Assembly: GCA_036346225.1 (NCBI GenBank)
Contig: JARFIW010000899.1
Location: forward strand, 124,001-188,000
Length of the DNA stretch: 64,000 nucleotides
Origin: Platerodrilus igneus
Lineage: Eukaryota > Arthropoda > Insecta > Coleoptera > Lycidae
Reading direction: 5' to 3'
Shown here: one piece after another, positions 34,701-44,736 of the stretch
How positions within the stretch are numbered: the stretch's first letter is position 1
Layout of the letters: each line of letters starts with the position of its first letter
The notes under the pieces: generated by a model
Databases searched by the model: none
Seen by the model: only the letters and a program-made list of their open reading frames with translations
What the model was told of the DNA's origin: nothing
Made by a program: the position numbers and the translations under genes

Positions 34701-35985
34701 TTCTTTTTTTTAATAAATAATGTCAGGGGGTAATTACCTAAACACTACAGCTCGCCATTTTCATGAGTAATTTTTTTTAAATGTTTGGGGGTTTTTCATA
34801 ATGTATGTGTAAATTGGGGACATTGACTTTTTTGGGTTTGGGAATACTGTGTTCTGTAAATATTTTGTTTAATTATAAGTTGTTTTTTTTCTTTTGTATG
34901 TTTTGTTCTAAGTGTGAATGAGTGAGTGTATATACATTTTTTTCTCTATTTTTTTTCAGGCTTTTCTTTACATGCTTATACGTACAATACCCCGCCCACT
35001 CACCGACTGAGCCCGGTCATCCTTTCTTTCTCTTGGTTTTTTTTATAGGTTACGTCAATGTACGTAACAATCTGGAGTTCCCCAGGGTTCTAATTTGGGA
35101 CCCTTACTGTTTCTTCTTTTTATCAATGATTTGCCAGACTTGTGTTGTGAAAAATTATTATATGCCGACGACTTAAAAATATTTTTACGAATAAATACGA
35201 CTTATGATTGTGAGATACTTCAAAACCAGATAGATATTGTACAAAGTTGGTGCACAGCCAATAGCTTGCATCTTAATAACGGTAAGTGTAAAATAGTTAC
35301 GTTTACAAGAAAAGATCAACCTGTTATGTACCGATACAGCTGTGATACTGTACAACTCGATAGGCTTACTTCAGTGATGGATTTAGGCATTATATTTGAT
35401 TTTAAACTTACTTTTCGTGAACACGTGCGCACGACATGCAGGTCTGCAACTAAATTATTAGGTCTGATAATTAGAAACTGCAAATCATTTTCAAGCGAAT
35501 TAGCTTTAAAAGCATTATTTTATGCCTTTTCTCAGAGCTAAGCTGGAATATTGTGCACTTATATGGTACCCACGTTATCAATATCAAAAAGAATACTTGG
35601 AAAAACTCAAAGAAAATTTTTAAAATTTATGTATCTAAAAATTTGTGGACATTATCCAGCTATAGGTATCAAACAGAATGTTCTACTTTTACAGTTTGGT
35701 ATGAAATCACTTGAGTATCGTTGAATACTTAACAGCTTGGTGTTTCTGTATAATCTACTACAACCTAAGATTGACTGTATACAGCTACTGTCCCTACTTC
35801 GATTTAATGTACCGCGGTCTGGGAGTAATACAGTGACATTCTATAATTGTACAGCACGCTCAAATCTGATAATAAAATCTCCAATATACATCATGTGTAA
35901 CGACTTTAACAAGATTTATTCAGAATGTGATATCAATAACTGTACGCTGACAACACTTAAAGCTATTGTTAATAACAAGTTTTAG
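31800..35985 (+). pseudogene. ORF2 of the CR1/Jockey-like element: endonuclease and reverse transcriptase
   Basis: Endonuclease blocks: FQNVRGLCTKTEQ, LVETALL and VMGDFNMPNLN (about 32240). RT blocks: DVIYTDFTKAFDRIDH (about 33531), then after the insertion GVPQGSNLGPLLFLLFINDL (about 35075) and the catalytic LLYADDLKIF (about 35155). The C-terminal part with YCALIWYPRYQ runs to a stop at 35983-35985. A TAA/TAG or frameshift occurs near 31860, 32056, 32775, 33280 and 35540. The product cannot be active. Confidence 0.88.
33713..35069. mobile_element. 1357 bp insertion in ORF2 with 4 bp TSD (ATCT)
   Basis: ATCT is duplicated at 33709-33712 and 35070-35073. Excision of the insert plus one TSD restores FGASSGVPQGS without any shift. 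The termini TGTTACGTTCATT and AATGTACGTAACA are inverted repeats (12 of 13). TG...CA ends and a 4 bp TSD fit a solo LTR; short TIRs could also fit a DNA element. Inside, AATAAACACCCTATATATT is seen, and a possible exon 34284-34408 is flanked by TTCTAG and GTGAGT. There is no long ORF. Confidence 0.88.
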
Positions 35986-36137
35986 TTTAACGCAACGCAA
36001 ATTCTACACATATCTAGACTTAAATTATATTTGTCTTATACTACAATAGTTTGTATATAGTTTATATATATTTTTCTTTTTGTTTTCCTATAACGGGCAT
36101 TGCCCTGTAATTGGATGTATATCTGTTGGGTAATAAA

Positions 36138-36163
36138 GAATAATAATAATAATAATAATAAAA
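36138..36163 (+). repeat. (TAA)n tail of the CR1/Jockey-like element
   Basis: AATAATAATAATAATAATAA follows an AATAAAG signal at the end of the 3' UTR and marks the 3' end of the element. Confidence 0.9.
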
Positions 36164-36547
36164 TATTGTGCAAATATTGGACAAACTCAATAAGCTAACT
36201 CAATTAAAGCTTTTTATTAATGTATAACGAGTTATTTAGGTACTTGGTTCTTTATAACTTTTATTGCGATAAGTTTTTCATGATATAAAACCCTTGGTGT
36301 TTGAGTCCGATTTTCACTTGCACACATCATTTGCTTATAAGCGATTACCATTTAAGATAATTTAATGACAATAAGTGATTTGTAACTTAATGGTTTAATA
36401 TATTTTAAATACTTATAAATGAAGGGAAATAACTTTTGTTATATTTATGCATCCCGTACTATTCAATGAAATTTATGTACTGCAACTGGAATGAGTTATG
36501 ATACTGCCGTTATTTAATATTATCTAATAAATTAAAAGAAATCGAAC

Positions 36548-36799
36548 CTCGGCAATATTTTCTGATGGAGATAAAGTGCAACCACTATGAAACCTTCTAT
36601 AACCCTTTCCTATTTTCTCAATACCACCCATCAAAGGATTTTTTAAAATATTGATATTGAGCTCTTCATCGCCCAAAGGATATTTTGCTGAACTAGGTGG
36701 TTCGTATGTAGTTTCTACACTCCAATAAAATAGTATTAGGTAGACATAAAAGGCCAAAAAATATATTACCTTCAAATTTTGAAAATTTCTCACTATCGC
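36548..36799 (-). CDS. Possible host coding exon: membrane-anchored protein, unrecognised
   Basis: An 84-codon minus-strand exon in phase 0 at both ends: acceptor ATATTTTAG before 36799 and a weak donor GAG|GTTCGA at 36548-36547. It encodes a hydrophobic stretch VIYFLAFYVYLILFYWSV, fitting a signal anchor, then a polar part with SSAKYPLGDEELNIN, NPLMGG and GYRRFHSGCTLSPSENIAE. No repeat match is seen in the window and codon use looks coding. It could be an exon of a type II membrane protein. I do not recognise the family; without the other exons this remains tentative. If the weak donor is wrong, the frame runs on to a stop at 36524. Confidence 0.42.
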
Positions 36800-37249
36800 C
36801 TAAAATATTATCATTTAATAACTAAAATAAAGTTCTAAAGTATAAAAATTACTGTTTATCAGTTCTGTAGCAACAACTAAATAAAATATTAATCCAAAAA
36901 TTAATTTTAAAATTATTTCATGCATTATAAATTTTGAGACCTAGAATAAATTAAAATTAAATGTCATTTTGTGTCAAATTAATTAACATTTGTAGAAATT
37001 TCCAAGGAAAGTGCTGATTTCGAAACACCGTTGTGTATGAATGTCAGAAAATTACAATGGTTATTTTTGTACAAAGTCGAGAGTTGCTGTTTTAGACATT
37101 CTTAGAATAGTGCAAAATATAGTTTCAGATGTTGTTTGTGGCACTTACTTTTCCATACTTTTATTTTATCAGCTACTACGTGCTATCATGTGCATTAAAC
37201 AAAATACAAAATTCTAATAATAGTTATTTATGCAACAAGAAAAATAATT
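36800..37249. other. No gene recognised
   Basis: Very AT-rich sequence without ORFs or clear repeats; presumed intron or intergenic. Confidence 0.4.
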
Positions 37250-37324
37250 CTTTTTTCACGAGTAGGAAAATTTGACTGCACAAGCCGAAGATGAGTGCAG
37301 CAATTCCTACGAGTGAAAAAAAGT
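37250..37324. repeat. Hairpin-forming inverted repeat
   Basis: CTTTTTTCACGAGTAGGAA (from 37250) is mirrored by TTCCTACGAGTGAAAAAAAG (to 37324), with an inner stem GACTGCAC/GAGTGCAGC around the loop. It looks like a foldback or MITE remnant, or a transcript hairpin. Confidence 0.75.
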
Positions 37325-37479
37325 TACTTTACTTATGAGTTTCATACAAAATTTTTCTACATCCGTAGACATAAATTTGATAAAATCATCATTCATTTTT
37401 ATTTATTTAGTAACATTAATATTAAATGTACAATTTTGAACATTAATAAAATGTAGGTGCTATATTAGTATTCACACGG

Positions 37480-38140
37480 GTATTTAACATTCAACTGGCC
37501 GTTATAGACCTTAATAAGATACTAAGAGACATAAGCAATTGGTGTAGTAACAACGGACTACGGTTGAATCCACACAAATCAACTGTCTTATACATTGCTT
37601 CCACTAAGCACCATTCTAAGATTGACTATGATAATCTTCAGGTATCTTTAGACAACAATGTCATAGAAAGGATTGCTGTGGTAAAAAACCTTGGAGTAAT
37701 ACTTGATAAAAATCTGAATTTCTCTGAACATGTCCAAAAAGTTTTTCAGCAGTCGTTCTCTAGATTGAAACTACTTTATTAATTAAAAGATGTACTTAAC
37801 AAGGTTAACAAACTAACACGGGTGAAAGCATTAATTTACCCAAACATTGATTACTGCTGTTTTGCATACTACTTTTTGTTAACTCAGAAAAATAAAACTA
37901 AATTGCAATGAATTCAAATTGCTTGCTTTTGATATGTTTGTCGTATACCATTTATGCATCCTGTCACGCCATACTTAATCGACATGAAAGAATTAAATAT
38001 TGAAAAGCGTATGCACTTATTATGTACTGCGTTTGTACATAAAATAGTAAATACTGGCACTCCATCATATCTGAATTTGCAACTAACCAACAGATCGCAA
38101 GAGCACTGTGTTAACTTAAGGTATACGTTTGTTAAATAAA
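37480..38140 (+). pseudogene. 3' fragment of a Jockey-like non-LTR ORF2
   Basis: Frames at about 37490-37782 and 37954-38139 carry post-RT motifs: WCSNNGLRLNPHKSTVLYI, NLGVILDKNLNFSEHV and the YPNIDYCCFAYY block. Stops and shifts occur near 37783 and 37910. The RT core is missing, so it is 5'-truncated. Confidence 0.75.
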
Positions 38141-41100
38141 AGATTACTAAAAGATTAGCACTGATTTTAACTGTAAATCTACTACTAAAAGGAACATTAT
38201 CAAAATTTGTATCTGAACTATGTATTGTGGTGCTCAGTTTCTCTTTTTCAGATTTGCACGTGTGCTCTAAAATGAGATAAATACCTCAGCTGCTTATCGT
38301 TAGTTTTATTCAATAATATTAATTCTAGGGACATCGTAGGTTTGACACTGGTACATTGACTTGTATAACTCTAAAATCTACAACTAGAAATCAAACACAA
38401 CTATTTAATCCTCACAAAAGCAATATATTCATTCGAGCACGTCTTGCTTTCCTCAACTACCAACCGGTTCTTCTCCGCAAGCCATCTTATTACATCTGTT
38501 TACATCTCACCAACTACACAAGCACCTGCACTAAATTTGAGTTACCTTATATTTAATTATAACAGAATCTCACTGCAATATGATACTGAACAAATCGCAC
38601 AAGCATTGTGTCGGCTAGTGCCATTAGACTAAAATGTGCTTGTTTAAAATTGACTGCAGAATTTACTTATTAATGCTTATGCGATTACAGCCACCATAAT
38701 ATGTATTGCAACATGTTTAATTTCAGTAATAATTATTCGCATTGAATTACGAGGATAATGCGCTAAGCGTGCCTTATTCTTTATTAATTTTCTTATATTA
38801 AAATTCTGTGTGACATAAAGTTACTTCGTCAAGCATCTCTAACTGTTTCTTTCGTATTCCCCACCTCTAACGTCGCTATCATTCGGTTCTCGCTTCGTCG
38901 GGTTAGTCGCCGCTAGCAACCGCCTTATCAAGATGTATTCCCGGCTAGAGGCAGGCGACCTTCGTATAAATTACTTATGTAAGCAGGTCAGGTCGTGCTA
39001 GACCTGAAACTATTTTTGTTACCTTCTACTAACGCGCGTCGCTTAGGATTTGTAATTTGTCAACTTAGAATTTGTCAACTAAGAATTCGTCAACTAAGAG
39101 TTTGTCAACGAAGAATGATAGATGTTGGTTTTGATTGCAGTCGTCCCAAATTAGAAATGGCTAGTAATATTGGTAGGAGATTATGAATTTCCATCCAGAT
39201 TTGTCTTGGAGCAACAGCGGCAGTTCGGTTCGTTATTAGATATAAGAAATTTCTTGCATGTGTTTTGAATATCGTAAAAATTTGATAAACAGACTATCAT
39301 ATAAAGCACGAAAAGTTGCTATTATGTTTTCAAACATGAAATCTGTTTAATTCTCATTTATTGTTGAACTGATTTTACAAGCCGTAGAACGAAATTTTGT
39401 CAAGTTAGGTTTATATAATTACAAGCTTTGTTCCATTTGAACCTTAGATAATTTCAAGGTATGTTTTCGACCTCAAATTTTTTTGTATTGCACAGTTGAC
39501 AGATGTTGTCATGAAAGCAGATGCTTCGTGCAACTGTCATAGAATTTAAATTAAACATTCCTATTTTTGTGATTAGCTTTTATCTACATATAAATTATAA
39601 AATCTAAATATGAAAATTTAAATACACGCTGCGTAAGAATTTAGAAACTGTAATCAACCTGAAAAGATCTGCCCAGGTTAGAAACATTAACTCAGTGTAT
39701 TATGGCTACAAATTATTTTTAATCCAATGTTTAAATCAAGTTTAGGTTTGAAGAGCAGTTGTTTGTTTTAAAAAGCCAAAACCTTGACTTTGTTATAGAT
39801 GTTAATGATGAAATTTTTTTACTTGTTAAAAGGTTTTGAAATTTTAAAAGAGAGTTTTTTTAGTAAACAATTAGTTAAATTTTGAGGCTTTTATTTTGGT
39901 CAAATGCGAACAAATCTGATAACACCAAAGTAGAATTTTTGAGTAATAATTTGGTGCCAATATCATATTGGATATACATTTTTTTATTTTTGATACCTTT
40001 ATAGGACACAAATGGTGTTCTACATTTTTATTTATTTAATCTTTGCAATTTCTTACAGGAGCTGCGTCTTATTTTTATAAGACAGGTTTTTGTTAACGAA
40101 GGCGATCGTTTTATCTTTGGGTTTCTACGTCCGTCCTTAGAATTGTGCTCTGCTATTATCGTGATTATCTCAGGACTTGGTGGTGCCTATTTAGCTTAGT
40201 TTAGCTTTGATTTGCAAACAAAATTCGACTTACCCCCCACTTCTTATTGCTCTACCCAGGAATAGACCCCTAGCTATGTCGGAAGATTTTTGTTCACTGG
40301 TGCTCATTTTGCACTACGCTCCTACAGAAAGGTCAGTTCCCGGAGGCGTGGACACGAGTGGATGCCCTTGATGTCTGCCCGGACTAGCGGCACCCCTCGC
40401 ATGCCGTATTGTCGTGATCCTTTTCGTTTTACCTGTTACAACCTGTGAATATTTAATAATAACTCGTAGATGGATTTACGTAGTTTAATGACTTGTAACC
40501 AATATTATCACATAGAAAACAAACAAAGAAATAATACTACGCTACTACTTATCTGTAAAATACAATCCAACTGATCATCAAACATTAGCATCCTTTGCCA
40601 CACTCTTACGGAACACTTTACGATTTTAATTTCACGCAAAGTTCACAAATTAACCATAAGTTCTAAGCAACCGACACGCACCCCTTGCGCGCTTCAACTC
40701 GACTCACTGTTACCTATCGGAATAACTCAACCCTCACGGCTACTTCTCCCTCTTATTATAGGGGCGGCCTAGTACATCTTGGAAAAATAAGTAACAGTAT
40801 AAATACCTCCAGTATTATATTTCCAGAATCCGACTGGTCGTCTGCCTATATCTATTAACACAACTTGCTGCTAAAGGGAGAAAGAAGATGGGTATGTACT
40901 GCTAAAGCCTTGGTGGAGTATGTCCTAAGTGTCCTGGGGGATCATCACTGTCACTTTTGAGTCTTGGAAAGTGTACACTGCTTTACTCTATTTTAGTTTT
41001 TATGTTTCATAGATTACTAATTTATAGGATTAATTTAGTTTAATTAGAATTTCTGATTTAATATAGTTATGTATTAACAATGCTTAATATTTGATTTAAT

Positions 41101-41306
41101 TACCAGTTTTGTTACTCGCATTTAGGTAACACAGTGATTGATTTAATGTGAAATCCATTATACATATTTAGATATTTGGTGTTTTTTATTTTAGCTTTTT
41201 GTATTTTTTTGTTTATTTTAAAATTTTGTATTTTGTTTTTTAAATTAAATTATATCGTTCCAATAAATTTATGCTAAACTATCTCTTACTCCAAATTTTT
41301 CAATAC
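38141..41306. other. No gene recognised
   Basis: AT-rich with a few GC-richer stretches (38860-39000, 40310-40400, 40660-40760) that look like promoter or 5' leader sequence but carry no identifiable ORF. Plus-strand frames at 38356-38556 and 38995-39186 lack family motifs. A 15 bp tandem repeat lies at 39056-39115. Confidence 0.35.
39056..39115. repeat. 15 bp tandem repeat, four copies
   Basis: The unit TTTGTCAACTAAGAA repeats four times with single-base changes (CTTAGAA, TTCGTC, AAGAG, ACGAAG). Confidence 0.85.
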
Positions 41307-41388
41307 ACTCACACACACACACACACACACACATGCACACACCCACACATGCACGCATGCACACATGCACGCACGCATGCACACAATA
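41307..41388. repeat. (CA)n-rich microsatellite
   Basis: A CACACA tract followed by CACACATGCACGCATG-type imperfect repeats. It lies directly upstream of the ORF1 sequence of the Tx1/L1-like element and may mark its 5' truncation or its 5' UTR. Confidence 0.9.
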
Positions 41389-41389
41389 T

Positions 41390-44300
41390 GCAGAATAAGG
41401 CGGTGTTTGCCACGGAGGAAGAGAGGGTTGTTTTTGACCACAGGAATGCCTCCAAGGATGAATCACCTACTGAAGATTATCAAACACCATCAACATTTAA
41501 CCCTAAACCATTAACTAACACTAACACAGCTACCTTTTCAAATATTGTTACAACTTCATCGTCTCCTAAAAAGATCAGGCTATTATATTTTCTGCCATTG
41601 AAAGTATTTAAGTAAAAGACTACGTCATTGCCACAGGTTCACGAATGGAACCTCAGAATATTCTATTTGCTTCTTGTATGTCTAACAACAGGATATGCAT
41701 CTACTTATGAAATAAAGATATGGTTAGCATGTTTGTAGATTCAGAAGGTGGTATCAACGTTAGAGACGTTTTTGTGCCAGCAAGACAATTAATACTTCCT
41801 ACTAAACGTATCTTACTCTCAAATGTTGATACAACTTGCTCCTTATAATGTAAATAAAGCAAATTACTCACTTAAAACCCGCCTTGCAGTTAATCTCAAG
41901 GCATCTCTTTGTTGTTTTAGGGTGTCGTTTGCGTCACGCCATTGTTGAATCCAGATTTATTCGTCTTCCTCTTTCGTTTGTAGGAGAGCGGCAAAGGTAC
42001 AGGTAGAGGCAACGATAGAAGGTAAAGATACGATAGAGGAACCTACAACCTAAAAAAGAAAAAACAGCACCACGACACAGGTAAACGTTACCGTTCGACG
42101 TCTCGTCGCTAATAATCATCATGTCCTGTCGTGTCGCAAACCGCGCACTTGCTCATCACTCCGCGCCTGCGCATTCTTTTGCGCAAACGCAACTGTCCGA
42201 AATGACGGAAATGAGCAAGTCTATTTTAAAATAGTGGTGGGAATTTAGTCATATATTTAAAAACGTACAATGCCAATTTTGGCATGTAACAATTGCGACA
42301 AAGCCATAAAAGAAACAAAATTTAAAAAAAGAAAATGACTGTTAGCACAGCAAAAACTTAAATCTAAAGCCTAACTAACCTACATATACCCAAACTTAAA
42401 TTCTAGAAAATGTTTATTTTAGGCGCCATCTGGTTTTTTCAACTGAAAATGCGCCTTGCAGTTAATTTCATGGCATCTTCTTGTTGTTTTAGGGCGTGGG
42501 TTGCGTCATGCCATTGTTGAATCCAGATTTATTCTTCTTCCTCTTTCGTTTGTAGGGGAGCGGTAAAGGTAGAGGCAACGATAGAAGGTAGAGATACGAT
42601 AGAGGAACCTACATCCTAAAAAGGAAAAGGAGCACCACGACACAGGTAAACGTTACCGTTCGACGTCTCGTCGCTAATAATCATCATCAATTTTGCCATA
42701 TAACAATCAAAGCCATAAAAGAAAAAAAAAATCAAAAAGAAAATGACTGTTAGCACGATAAAAACTTAAATCTAAAGCCTAACTAACCTACATATACCCT
42801 AACTTAAATTCTAGGAAATGTTTATTTTAGGCGCCACCTGGTTTTTTCAATCGAAAACGCGCCCTGCAGTTAATCTCAGGGCATCTCCTTGTTGTTTTAG
42901 GGTGTCGGTTGCATCACGCCATTGTTGAATCCAGATTTATTCGTCTTCCTCTTTCGTTTGTAGGGGAGCGGCAAAGGTACAGGTAGAGGCAACGATAGAA
43001 GGTAAAGATAAGATAGAGGAACCTACAACCTAAAAAAGAAAAAACAGCACCACGACACAGGTAAACGTTACCGTTCGACGTCTCGTCGCTAATAATCATC
43101 ATGTCCTGTCGTGTCGCAAACCGCGCACTTGCCCATCACTCCGCGCCTGCGCATTCTTTTGCGCAAACGCAACTGTCCGAAATGACGGAAATGAACAAGT
43201 CTATTTTAAAATAGTGGTGGGAATTTAGTCATATATTTAAAAACGTACAATGCCAATTTTGGCATGTAACAATTGCGACAAAGCCATAAAAGAAACAAAA
43301 TTTAAAAAAAGAAAATGACTGTTAGCACAGCAAAAACTTAAATCTAAAGCCTAACTAACCTACTTATACCCTAACTTAAATTCTAGAAAATGTTTATTTT
43401 AGGCGCCATCTGGTTTTTTCAACTGAAAATGCGCCTTGCAGTTAATTTCAGGGCATCTTCTTGTTGTTTTAGGGTGTGGGTTGCGTCATGCCATTGTTGA
43501 ATCCAGATTTATTCGTCTTCCTCTTTCGTTTGTAGGGGAGCGGCAAAGGTAGAGGCAACGATAGAAGGTAGAGATACGATAGAGGAACCTACATCCTAAA
43601 AAGGAAAAGACAGCACCACGACACAGGTAAACGTTACCGTTCGACGTCTCGTCGCTAATAATCATCATGTCCTGTCGTGTCGCAAACCGCGCACTTGCCC
43701 ATCACTCCGCGCTTGCGCATTCTTTTGCGCAAACGCAACTGTCTAAAATGACGGAAATGAACAAGTCTATTTTAAAATAGTGGCGGGAATTTAGTCACAT
43801 ATTTAAAAATGTACAATACCAATTTTGGCATGTAACAATGTATCTCCAATCATCCCTCACCATATCCTACAAGAAGCCTTAAAATTTTTAAATTTGAAAA
43901 TAGTTTCACCTATCTCCTTTATTGGTGCTGGCATAAGACTGGAGGAATACAAACATGTATGTAGTTTTCGCAGACAAGTGTTTATTGCAATTGACGAAAC
44001 AGATTCGTTACCGTCATCAATGCTACTTAGTTATGAAGATGAAGAATATAGAATTTTTCTAACCGACAAAAAACTATGTTGCTTTAAGTGTAAAGGGTAT
44101 GGACACATAGCATCTAAATGTCCTGCAGTAGAAGAAACTTTTAATGTCACTACTGACAGGCCGAACATAATACAAATGTCAAATAAGCGAGTACATACAT
44201 CAACTGCAGAATCAGATATCCAAAGGAATTTAGAAACTGAGCAAAATATTTTAAACATTCAAGACTCGCCTGAATCTTCTTCAGCTACCCAGGACGCGAA

Positions 44301-44481
44301 ATTTCAAACACCTAAACTCGCTACAAAGGTCAACAGGAATAATAAGCGAAGGAATATATTAAACCCCCAAATGCAAGACTGCTACGATGGTGTAGAAATG
44401 TTGTGGGAAGAAAACCCAAATCAAATTTTAGATTGTATAAATTTAATACAATTCCTAAGGGAAATAAAAGGTAAAGACTAG
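41390..44481 (+). pseudogene. ORF1 of the Tx1/L1-like element, interrupted
   Basis: The left part carries SRMEPQNILFASCMSNNRIC and GGINVRDVFVPARQLILP; the right part starts at 43842 and carries PHHILQEALKFLNLKIVSP, CFKCKGYGHIASKCP (a single CCHC zinc knuckle) and a polar tail ending at 44481. Joining 41826 to 43842 is in frame (LLSNVSPII). A frameshift occurs near 41615 in the left part. The protein would bind the element RNA. Confidence 0.82.
41827..43837 (-). mobile_element. 2011 bp array of four LTR-like units, minus strand, TSD ATGT
   Basis: ATGT is duplicated at 41823-41826 and 43838-43841, and excision restores ORF1 exactly. On the minus strand the insert starts TGTTACATGCCAAAATTGG and ends AAGTTGTATCA, so it has TG...CA ends. 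It contains four unit copies starting at 43837, 43270, about 42707 and 42306; three have a period of about 567-572 bp and the third is shortened to about 400 bp by an internal deletion after CAAAATTGATGATG. Only the last unit ends differently and keeps a GTGAGT donor at 41871. Units show a 60-62 codon frame that is an incidental by-product of the repeat. Confidence 0.85.
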
Positions 44482-44736
44482 TCACTAAAAATAGTTGAAA
44501 ATACACGAACGATGTACCAAGTTTGAACGCCCTAATAAAATCTGTCACCTCCTTAATTGCACAATGAGCATTAAAGGAACGACTAAAGAGGCTCGTTACA
44601 AACTTAACTAAAACTGCTGCTGAAGTTGAAGTTTTACACCAGCCCCCACCAGAATCTTTGAGATCAACATCTAGCTCAGTATCCATGCGTTTGTCTGAAT
44701 GCAGTATAGAAAGCGATCAAGATTTCTAAACATCTA

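Larger units (their letters stand above)
31000..36165 (+). mobile_element. CR1/Jockey-like non-LTR retrotransposon, nearly full length, split by an insertion
   Basis: ORF1 with a PHD-like finger is followed by ORF2 with endonuclease and reverse transcriptase, a 3' UTR and a (TAA)n tail at 36138-36163. The 3' end carries a small hairpin (GGGCATTGCCC at about 36096). A 1357 bp insertion splits ORF2 at 33713-35069. Stops and frameshifts occur in both ORFs. Clade assignment (CR1 or Jockey group) is from motif style only. Confidence 0.85.

Noticed and set aside
41934..43668. Conserved 60-62 codon protein encoded three times (MMIISDETSNGN...)
   Set aside because: The frames are copies of one tandem repeat unit within an LTR-like array, and are not conserved in the related units at 24.7 and 28.1 kb.
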